A stretch of DNA of 64,000 bases from CALMEH01 sp964548225 (GTDB taxonomy: Bacteria > Acidobacteriota > Blastocatellia > Pyrinomonadales > Pyrinomonadaceae). Made by a program: the position numbers and the translations under genes. Of this stretch, positions 34,039 to 40,947 are shown in pieces. Position 1 is the first letter of the stretch. Each line of letters begins with the position of its first letter. Location: contig CAZJQP010000002.1 of the NCBI GenBank assembly GCA_964548225.1, forward strand, positions 1 to 64,000. Direction: 5' to 3'. The notes beneath the pieces are model-generated. The model had not been told where the DNA came from and searched no databases. It worked only from the letters and a program-made list of their open reading frames with translations.

Positions 34039-35550
34039 ATGAAATTCAAACTATTGTTTTTTTTGATATTTGCGCTCTCCACGAGCATTTTTGCACAATC
34101 GCCGTCGAAAATTTTGAGTCAGGCGAACAAGGCTTTGGGTGGCGAAAAAGTTTTGAAAACGATTCGTTCGTGGGAAGCGACGGGTAAGATTACGCGCAAA
34201 TCCGATAATGCTTCGGGCGCGTATCGAGCGTTTGCCTCGAATCCGAATTTTTACGGCGGAATGTTTGATTTGAACGGTTTTGAATATTCCGTAGGTTATA
34301 ACGGAAAATCAGGTTGGATACGCGATTCGCGCAATGGTTTGCGAACTTTGACAGGCGATTCGGCAAAGGATTTTCAAGCCGAAACCGTTTATCGAAACAC
34401 GCGATGGATTAATGCAAAAGCCGATAAATCGAAAATCGTTTCGGGTGGCGGCGCAACGGTGAACGGCAAAGCGGCAAATTCAGTTTTGATTACGACTGCA
34501 AAAGGTGTGCAGATAAAACTTTATTTCGATGCGGCGACAGGTTTGCTTTTACGCGAAGAAATTCCGCAAGGTGCGATTATTAAATCATTTGATTACAGCG
34601 ATTACCGCAAAGTCGGGAATGTGATGGAAGCATTTTCGATTACATCAAAAGTCGGCGATGAAACTTTTGAAATCAAACTCGATGAAATCAAACACAACGC
34701 GCAAATTGCCAAAAATGTTTTTGATTTTCCGCAGATTTCAAACGAACCTCTGCCCGATATAAAAACACTTTTGGACGAAATCCGTGCCAATGCCGACAAG
34801 GTTGACGCGATTTTGGAAAATTACAGCTACACCGAATTACGGATTGACCGCGAACTTGACAAAGCCGGAAATTTGGTTGAAAAAGGCTCGGAAAAACGGC
34901 AACTTACTTTTTATAAAGGCTATCGAATCAATCGTTTAGTCGAGAAAAACGGCAAACCGCTTTCGGCTTCTGACCAAGCAAAAGAAGACAAAGACGTTGA
35001 AAAACAAGTCAACGAAATCGAAAAACGCATTGCCGAAAAAGAGAAAAAACAGATAAATCAGCGCGACACGGATTCGGGAACAGGCGGACAACCGAGCGGC
35101 GAAGGTCAGCGAATTACGATTGCCGACGCGCTCAAAGGTTCGCTTTTGGTAAATCCACGCCGCGAAAAATTTAAGGGAATTGACGTAATCGTTTTCGATT
35201 ACGAACCGAATCCGGCATACAAACCGAAAACTCGCAACGAAAAACTTTTCGCGCTCTGCAACGGCGCAGTTTGGGTTGACGCGAAAACAAAACAAGTCGT
35301 GCGCTTGGACGCGGTTTTGACGCAATCGGCGGGGAATTTTTTGGCAAAAGCCAAACGCGGCGCATCATTTAGTTTGGAAAATGAGCTGATAAATAACGAA
35401 ATCTGGCTACCGTCGCAAGCGGATGTAAATCTTTCGATTAAGATTTTGTTTGCCGGAATTAACATCAATAACTTGATTAAATACGGCGATTACAGCAAGT
35501 TCAAAACGGAAGTTAAAGACGCAACGGTTGATGAAGTCAAAAAACCATAG
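34039..35550 (+). CDS. Secreted LolA-like outer-membrane lipoprotein-sorting family protein
   Basis: A 503-residue protein with a signal peptide (about 1-19, SIFAQ). The beginning (SPSKILSQANKALGGEKVLKTIRSWEATGKI) and following strands have the half-barrel feel of LolA/LolB-type outer membrane lipoprotein-sorting proteins. A coiled, charged insertion lies at about 300-345 (KEDKDVEKQVNEIEKRIAEKE). The C-terminal part is again beta-rich with a WVDAKTKQVVRLDA strand. Such large copies are common in Acidobacteriota; the ligand is unknown. Periplasmic or surface location. Confidence 0.62.
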   Translation: MKFKLLFFLIFALSTSIFAQSPSKILSQANKALGGEKVLKTIRSWEATGKITRKSDNASGAYRAFASNPNFYGGMFDLNGFEYSVGYNGKSGWIRDSRNGLRTLTGDSAKDFQAETVYRNTRWINAKADKSKIVSGGGATVNGKAANSVLITTAKGVQIKLYFDAATGLLLREEIPQGAIIKSFDYSDYRKVGNVMEAFSITSKVGDETFEIKLDEIKHNAQIAKNVFDFPQISNEPLPDIKTLLDEIRANADKVDAILENYSYTELRIDRELDKAGNLVEKGSEKRQLTFYKGYRINRLVEKNGKPLSASDQAKEDKDVEKQVNEIEKRIAEKEKKQINQRDTDSGTGGQPSGEGQRITIADALKGSLLVNPRREKFKGIDVIVFDYEPNPAYKPKTRNEKLFALCNGAVWVDAKTKQVVRLDAVLTQSAGNFLAKAKRGASFSLENELINNEIWLPSQADVNLSIKILFAGININNLIKYGDYSKFKTEVKDATVDEVKKP

Positions 35551-35630
35551 CAGTTAGCAGTCAGCAGTTAGCAATTTTGTTGGCTGCTAACTACTGACTG
35601 CTAACTGCTAACTGCTGGTTGCTAACTGCT
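35548..35630. repeat. Intergenic hairpin, TAGCAGTTAGCAGTCAGCAG family
   Basis: The left arm 35548-35572 (TAGCAGTTAGCAGTCAGCAG...) and the right arm 35583-35630 (...CTGCTAACTGCTATG) fill the complete gap between two genes. The left arm begins at the TAG stop and the right arm ends at the ATG start (35631). Confidence 0.85.
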
Positions 35631-36905
35631 ATGAAATTAACAGGCGAAATTTTAATTGAGCAAATGACCGATGAAGAACGCGAACGTGCGGAAAAAGTCG
35701 AATCGGTTTTGTCTTCGCTCAAAGAACACGCGGCGGAAGCTGATTTGAAATGCGAATTTTATCGTCCGCACGTTGAAACTTTGAGTAAAGCCGGACTTTT
35801 AGGTTTGATTGTGCCGCGAGAATTCGGCGGACTCGGCGGAAATTTAAGAGATTTAGCGGCGGCGACGTTTGCTCTCGGCACGGCGTGTCCTTCGACGGCG
35901 TTGGCGTATTTTTTTCATTGCAGTTCGGCTTCGCGCGGGCTTTTGGGTTTGGAAGCGATTGACGCGGGACTTTTTAACACGGAAGAAACGCCGTCTGTCC
36001 GCGCCTTTGCCGAAAAAGTTTTGACGAAAATGGGGCGCGAAGGGAAATGGTTGGCAAATTTCGCATCTGAATCGAATAAAACGAGCAAAGCGCGTGTAAC
36101 AATTTCGACTGAAGCGAAAAAAGTTGATAACGGTTGGATTTTAAACGGCGTAAAATCTTTTGGTTGCGCGACGGGCGTTGCCGATGAATATCTCGTAACG
36201 GCGAAACTCGCGGGAACGGAAACGGTCGAAGGAATGGCTTTGTTTTTTGTTGGGCGCGATGCGAAAGGAGTTTCGGAACGCGCAAAATGGGACGCAATCG
36301 GAATGCGTGGAACGGCGACGCATGGGATTGTTTTGAAAGATGTTTTTGTTGCGGACGAAGACGCATTAGCAATCGAAGGCGCGTTTTTGCGGATGATGCA
36401 GATGTCGCGCGGAACATTTGTCGGCAATCAACTTGCCGCAACTGCAATCTATCTCGGCGCGGCGCAGAGCGTCTATGACCACGCGCTGAATTATTTGAAA
36501 TCAACAAAATTCGGCGACACGGGCGAAGCGATTGCAACGAGTCCGATGCACCAAGTTTTAATCGGCGAAATGACCAACGATTTGGAAACGGCTTATTTGT
36601 GGATGCGCCGACAAATCGAACTCGAAACGAGCGAACCGCCGATTTTGCCGAAAGATCGAGTTGTGCGCCAATGGCGAATGTCGAAAGGTTCAATGAGCGA
36701 AGCCGCTTTCCGCGTTGCGGTCAATGCGTTCAAGGCTTGCGGCACGTCGAACACTGGAAATTCGGGCGTTGTCGCCCGCGGGTTGCGCGATTTATCAATG
36801 GGTTTGGTGCAAGCATTTCCCGCCGAACGCGGACGGCTCGAAGCCGCCGAAATGGTTACGAAAGAAAAACCGTCGGCAGATTTTGCGGTGGCGGAGAAAA
36901 AGTAA
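35631..36905 (+). CDS. Acyl-CoA dehydrogenase family flavoprotein
   Basis: A 424-residue protein with the acyl-CoA dehydrogenase architecture: helical N-domain (GLLGLIVPREFGGLGG), middle beta domain (WILNGVKSFGCATG, GMRGTATHGIVLKDVFV), and C-terminal helical bundle (MKACGTS-like FKACGTSNTGN). It catalyses FAD-dependent alpha-beta dehydrogenation or, in related monooxygenase branches, oxygenation. The catalytic base could not be fixed by eye. It starts directly after a hairpin element with no Shine-Dalgarno. In the accessory region with an aldehyde dehydrogenase, it suggests oxidative catabolism. Confidence 0.85.
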   Translation: MKLTGEILIEQMTDEERERAEKVESVLSSLKEHAAEADLKCEFYRPHVETLSKAGLLGLIVPREFGGLGGNLRDLAAATFALGTACPSTALAYFFHCSSASRGLLGLEAIDAGLFNTEETPSVRAFAEKVLTKMGREGKWLANFASESNKTSKARVTISTEAKKVDNGWILNGVKSFGCATGVADEYLVTAKLAGTETVEGMALFFVGRDAKGVSERAKWDAIGMRGTATHGIVLKDVFVADEDALAIEGAFLRMMQMSRGTFVGNQLAATAIYLGAAQSVYDHALNYLKSTKFGDTGEAIATSPMHQVLIGEMTNDLETAYLWMRRQIELETSEPPILPKDRVVRQWRMSKGSMSEAAFRVAVNAFKACGTSNTGNSGVVARGLRDLSMGLVQAFPAERGRLEAAEMVTKEKPSADFAVAEKK

Positions 36906-36907
36906 AT

Positions 36908-37325
36908 ATGGCGATTGATAGAATGGACTGGCATTACGACGGCGATTTTCCCGACGATTTACCTAATATGTGGTGGAACTCATATTGGTATCTATCTGTC
37001 TTGGATTATCAATAACGACTTACACGGGGAACTCCATCGTGAAGATTCTGTCGAAGCAGTTGAAAAACTAAAAAGTCGTGAAATCACAGGTCGGGATTTT
37101 CTTATAAATGAATGTGATGAAAAGTTTTGGGCGGAAGATTTAAACGAAGAAGGTGAGGCTTTTACAGATTACTACTACGATGAGTTTTACTATGAAGATT
37201 ACGAAAAAACATTAGGAACTGATTTGCCTAATCTGTATTATGTTGAAAATTCTTGGGAGAATTACGACAAAATTGCGCCTGTATTGGACAAAAGATTTAA
37301 CGAATGGAAGTCTCTACAAAACTGA
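36908..37325 (+). pseudogene. Frameshifted small acidic protein (DUF7832-like)
   Basis: Frame 1 from 36908 reads IDRMDWHYDGDFPDDLP and then goes out of register. A second frame continues CGGTHIGIYLSWIINNDLHG, and later DFLINECDEKFWAEDLNEEG. Joined, they give a protein of about 138 residues of a family that reads RMDWHYGGDFP...GGTHIGMFLAW. The switch is at about 36968-36975 and would need two lost bases (for example GA, giving PNECGGTHIG) or an equivalent change. Either a real pseudogene or an assembly error. Family function is unknown to me. Confidence 0.6.
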
Positions 37326-37331
37326 GAAGCT

Positions 37332-37904
37332 ATGAATTTTCCAATCGGCTCAGTCGGCTACAATTTAGATTTGATGCGTGGCATTTGGCACGACCGATGC
37401 GAATATTTTGAATTGGACGGAACGCCGAAATTTTCGGACGAAAACGGTGGAACGCCGGGCGCGTCGCCTTATGAAAATATTGTTTATATTGATTTTGACG
37501 GCACGAATTATCGGCAGACGAATGTTTGTTTTCGCGGTCGCCCGCTTCACGTCCGTTCGTTTGAAGCACATTTGCGCGAAGGAATTTTGCGTTTTAACAA
37601 GCTCGGCGACGGCGACGGCGGACACGTCGGAATTTCGGGCGGAATCGGGATTTTGATTTTTACGCCGATGCTGATTGATGAGAGTTGGGAAAGATACAGC
37701 GAACCTGATTTTATTCGCATTGACGGCGACACGCGAACGCGCAACACGATGCTTTACCGGCACGGAAAATTGGTGCGGACGTTGAGCGTTGTCGGTCAAA
37801 AACTCGCACCCGTTGCCGATAAAAGGGTTTCGTTCGACCCACGCGGCGCGATTGGCGAAGTTCACGACATTCAGAGCGTTACGGAAGTTTTTAGAAAAAA
37901 ATAA
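37332..37904 (+). CDS. Hypothetical beta-rich protein (possible calycin fold)
   Basis: A 190-residue soluble protein with alternating strands and turns throughout (GIWHDRCEYFELDG, YENIVYIDFDGTNYRQTNVCF, GILIFTPMLIDESW, MLYRHGKLVRTLSVVGQKL). The pattern fits a lipocalin/calycin-like barrel that binds a small hydrophobic ligand. No family is recognised with certainty. It follows the frameshifted gene by 6 bases; its TAA stop (37902-37904) runs into a hairpin element. Confidence 0.55.
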   Translation: MNFPIGSVGYNLDLMRGIWHDRCEYFELDGTPKFSDENGGTPGASPYENIVYIDFDGTNYRQTNVCFRGRPLHVRSFEAHLREGILRFNKLGDGDGGHVGISGGIGILIFTPMLIDESWERYSEPDFIRIDGDTRTRNTMLYRHGKLVRTLSVVGQKLAPVADKRVSFDPRGAIGEVHDIQSVTEVFRKK

Positions 37905-37962
37905 ACCACGAAGACACAAAGAACACAAAGTTTTTTTTGAATTTCTTTGTGCCTTTGTGGTG
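37902..37962. repeat. Intergenic hairpin, CCACGAAGACACAAAG family
   Basis: TAAACCACGAAGACACAAAG... (37902-37930) pairs with CTTTGTGCCTTTGTGGTG (37945-37962). It starts at the stop codon of the calycin-like gene and ends 8 bases before the aldehyde dehydrogenase ATG. Confidence 0.85.
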
Positions 37963-37970
37963 AAAATAAA

Positions 37971-39416
37971 ATGAATCAAACAGTTCAACCGTTGCAAGAT
38001 TACATTGACGGCGAATTTTTCGCGCCGAGCGTTCATCGTGGAATTTGGCTTGAAAATCCGAATACGCGGGAAAAATTGCAAGAGCAGATGGCGACCGATG
38101 ATGCGAACATCGAAAAGGCTTTGTCATCAGCGCAGAAAGTTCACGAAAGCGGCATTTGGGCTGAGATGCCGATTGACGAAAGATGCGCGTATTTGGCGGA
38201 ATTTTCGACTGCGATTGAAAAACGCAAAGACGAAATTTCGCGGCTTGAATCTTTGACGACGGGCGTTCCAATTTCGCTGACGACGATGTTTCAAATTATT
38301 TTGACGGGCGCGTGGCATTTGGCGAATGAGCAGTTAAAATCGGGTTGGACTTTCTCAACACATCAAGGTTTTACGGGCAGAACGGTTGAAGTTTATCGCA
38401 AACCGCTGGGCGTTGCGCTGTGTTTAGTTCCGTGGAACGCGCCCGCGCCGATGGCAGTTCACAAAGCCGCAAATGCTTTGGCGGCAGGTTGTCCGACAAT
38501 TCTAAAACCGACGGAATGGGCATCAAACGGTTGCGATATTTTGGCAGAAGCGGCGCACGAAGCAAAACTTCCGAAAGGCGTTTTTCAAATCGTTCACGGT
38601 GGTCCCGAAGTTGGCGGAAAGTTGGTTAAAGACTCTCGCGTTCGTGCGGTTTCGTTCACCGGCGGACTTGCGGGCGGACGCGCAATCGCCCGTGAATGCG
38701 CGATGGAAATGAAGCCCGCGCAACTCGAACTCGGCGGAAATAATAATGTAATCGTTCTCGAAGATGCCGATTTGGACAAAGCCGCAGACGGAATTATCAG
38801 TTTAATGACTTCGCTCAACGGGCAATGGTGTCGCGCACTTGGACGTTTGTTAGTTCACGAATCTATTGCCGAAAGTCTGTTAGAAATAACACTTGAGAAA
38901 ATGAAAAGAATCAAAATCGGTGATTCGTTATCATTTGAAACGCAAATGGGACCGATGGTTCATTCGTTGCATCTCGAAAAAATCAAAGGGCAATTAAACG
39001 AATTAATTTCAAAAGGCGGAACGGCGCACGCTTCGGCAGTTCTGCCCGATTCGGACGGAAATTTTATTGCGCCGACGCTCGTAACAAACGTCAAAAACGA
39101 AGACGCGCAACACGAAATTTTTGGACCAATCGGCACGGTTCACACATTCAAATCAGACGACGAAGCAGTTAAATTAGCAAATTCAACGCCTTACGGTTTG
39201 GAAGGCTATGTTTTCTGCACGGACGAAGAACGCGGTTTGAATTTAGCCAGAAAAGTGCGTGCCGGTGGCGTAAAAGTCAACGGTTCGACGGTTTTGAGTT
39301 TGAGTTTGATGGCACCGCGCGGCGCGTGGGGACTTTCCGGTTTGCACGACGAAGGAACGATTGAAACTTTTCAATTTTTCTGCGGCACACAGGTTGTCGG
39401 CGTGGAAGGTAATTAG
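37971..39416 (+). CDS. Aldehyde dehydrogenase family protein
   Basis: A 481-residue NAD(P)-dependent dehydrogenase. LVPWNAPAPM, LKPTEWASNG, SFTGGLAGGR, ELGGNNNVIVLEDADLD (catalytic Glu region) and NGQWCRALGR (catalytic Cys) are in the normal order. It oxidises an aldehyde to a carboxylic acid through a thioester. The substrate is not readable. The ATG at 37971 is preferred because the frame from 37947 starts in the hairpin. The stop TAG is followed directly by another element. Confidence 0.92.
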   Translation: MNQTVQPLQDYIDGEFFAPSVHRGIWLENPNTREKLQEQMATDDANIEKALSSAQKVHESGIWAEMPIDERCAYLAEFSTAIEKRKDEISRLESLTTGVPISLTTMFQIILTGAWHLANEQLKSGWTFSTHQGFTGRTVEVYRKPLGVALCLVPWNAPAPMAVHKAANALAAGCPTILKPTEWASNGCDILAEAAHEAKLPKGVFQIVHGGPEVGGKLVKDSRVRAVSFTGGLAGGRAIARECAMEMKPAQLELGGNNNVIVLEDADLDKAADGIISLMTSLNGQWCRALGRLLVHESIAESLLEITLEKMKRIKIGDSLSFETQMGPMVHSLHLEKIKGQLNELISKGGTAHASAVLPDSDGNFIAPTLVTNVKNEDAQHEIFGPIGTVHTFKSDDEAVKLANSTPYGLEGYVFCTDEERGLNLARKVRAGGVKVNGSTVLSLSLMAPRGAWGLSGLHDEGTIETFQFFCGTQVVGVEGN

Positions 39417-39485
39417 TTTTTGGTTTCTGGTTTCTGGTTGAAACGGCTTCCGACCAGAAACCAAAAACCAGAAACCAGAAACCAG
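39415..39485. repeat. Intergenic hairpin, TTTTTGGTTTCTGGTTTCTGG family
   Basis: The left arm 39415-39439 and the right arm 39453-39485 are inverted copies of GGTTTCTGG words. It fills the space between the aldehyde dehydrogenase stop and the membrane protein ATG at 39492. Confidence 0.85.
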
Positions 39486-39491
39486 AAAAAT

Positions 39492-40151
39492 ATGAAAGAC
39501 GAGATAAATTTACCGCTTGCATTGCAAGATTTTATGCCGACGATTTTATTCGCGGTCGGCTTATATTTCGTGGCGAAAATGATTTCGCGTGAAAACAGAG
39601 CGGCGGGAAATCTTGCGTATTTCGGCGGCGTTTTGGTAACGCTCGGCGGCGTTTTCAAAGCGTCTTGGAAATTGATTCAAGCCTTGGGCGGCGCAGATAT
39701 TCCGTTTTTGAACAATAGCCTTTTTACGCTGATGTCGGCAGGTTTTATTTGCTTGGCTTGGGCTTTGTGGCAGAGCAAAAATAAAGAAATTGATACGGTA
39801 AAACTCTGGTCTGTGCCATTGATTTTGATTTCGATGTTTTGGCTGATTGCCGCTTATTTCGGATTTTTTACCGAAAGCCGTGCGTGGTTTTTTATACTTC
39901 TCGGCGCAACGACTCTGGCAAATCTGGCGATGCTTTTTCAACTCGTTTTTTGCACCTTCAAGAATAAATTATGGCTCGCTTTCGCGCTGTTTTTAATAAA
40001 TCTCACAGTAATTTTCATTCTGGCACGAACGTCCGACCAAACCGTTACTTTTCAATGGATTAAACAACTTATTAACACTATTTCGCAAGCATCTTTTGCG
40101 ATTGCTTCGTATGTTTTGTTAAGCAATGCGGAAACACGAACCGAAAAATAA
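39492..40151 (+). CDS. Multispanning membrane protein, unknown
   Basis: A 219-residue protein with seven hydrophobic segments, starting MKDEINLPLALQDFMPTILFAVG. No motif of a known transporter is visible. The first ATG (39420) would add element-derived residues and is rejected. Its stop codon is one base before the outer boundary of the attC-like site at 40153, so it lies at the edge of the integron relic. Confidence 0.6.
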   Translation: MKDEINLPLALQDFMPTILFAVGLYFVAKMISRENRAAGNLAYFGGVLVTLGGVFKASWKLIQALGGADIPFLNNSLFTLMSAGFICLAWALWQSKNKEIDTVKLWSVPLILISMFWLIAAYFGFFTESRAWFFILLGATTLANLAMLFQLVFCTFKNKLWLAFALFLINLTVIFILARTSDQTVTFQWIKQLINTISQASFAIASYVLLSNAETRTEK

Positions 40152-40152
40152 T

Positions 40153-40265
40153 GTATAACGTTTGAGATGACGTGGGGCGAAACCGTTAACACGTAAGCAA
40201 AGGGAAACAAAGCAACACGATAACAAAGTCGCTGTTTCGTCCTCACGTCCATCGATTTGTTAGGT
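40153..40265 (-). repeat. attC-like integron recombination site
   Basis: Read on the minus strand, the site starts with ACCTAAC (R'', 40259-40265), ends with GTTATAC (R', 40153-40159), and its arms are imperfect inverted repeats: AAATCGATGGACGTGAGGACGAAAC on one side faces a matching sequence that lacks single bases, as expected for extrahelical bases of attC. A loop of about 50 bases lies between. The total of 113 bases is within the known attC range. Orientation matches cassettes running away from the integrase at 43205. Confidence 0.72.
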
Positions 40266-40284
40266 TGTCATTTGTTTTCACCAC

Positions 40285-40876
40285 TCAACTCGGCAAAGAA
40301 ACCTTCGTTGCTCTGCGAGACTGTTCTTCAACCACGCACTTCTCGCACCAAGTATCTTCTAAAGTTCCGTAATCGTCAAACGCCATCAAAACCGTTTCCG
40401 AATCAGCGTGTCTGCACCAATACGCTTCGTTGTAAAGACGCAACAACAGCAAACCGTTTCGGCGATTTAGTCTCAAAGGAACCTTTCGCTTGAGCCAAAC
40501 AAACGTCGCACAAAAGAATGCCTTGGCGGTCTGGAAACTCGCGTTTTTGACAAGTTGAACATCGGAAGGAACGTCTCACGCCGTCAGGGGCTCTGACAAA
40601 AGGAATAACGTCGGGAAAAGCAAGGCATTCCTGCAAAAGCGTTTCCATTTGCCAAGACGTTTCTTCGGAAAGACGTTTAATTCGGTCGCTAACGTCAACT
40701 TTGCGCTGTTCCAGCAAGGCATAAATTTCCTGAACGGTTCTGACTTTGGAAACGTTTCCATCGTTCGGCAAATTCCAAGTCCAAACGCCAACATCGCGCA
40801 ACGCCAAACATAATTCTTCAATTAGTTTGTCGTCGGAGCGTTGTGCAATGGGTAAAAGTGGCGGCGTATTTCGCAT
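40285..40876 (-). pseudogene. Cassette gene: frameshifted zinc-ribbon protein
   Basis: One frame (to 40403) gives a helical N-part and a zinc ribbon, RCSTCQKREF...LCDVCLAQA (Cys x2 then Cys x2). It then drifts into an unrelated tail. Another frame continues with LLLLRLYNEAYWCRHADSETVLMAFDDY and ends with TWCEKCVVE, a second Cys pair that fits the first. The switch is at about 40440-40460. Together the product would be about 195 residues. It is bounded by GTTGGGT (minus strand, 40896-40902) and the attC-like site, giving a cassette of about 750 bases. Confidence 0.55.
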
Positions 40877-40947
40877 CGTTTATTCACAAGAAGCGACCCA
40901 ACTTTGTATTCGACGGCGTGTGATGGTAAAACACACCCTCTTTAACT

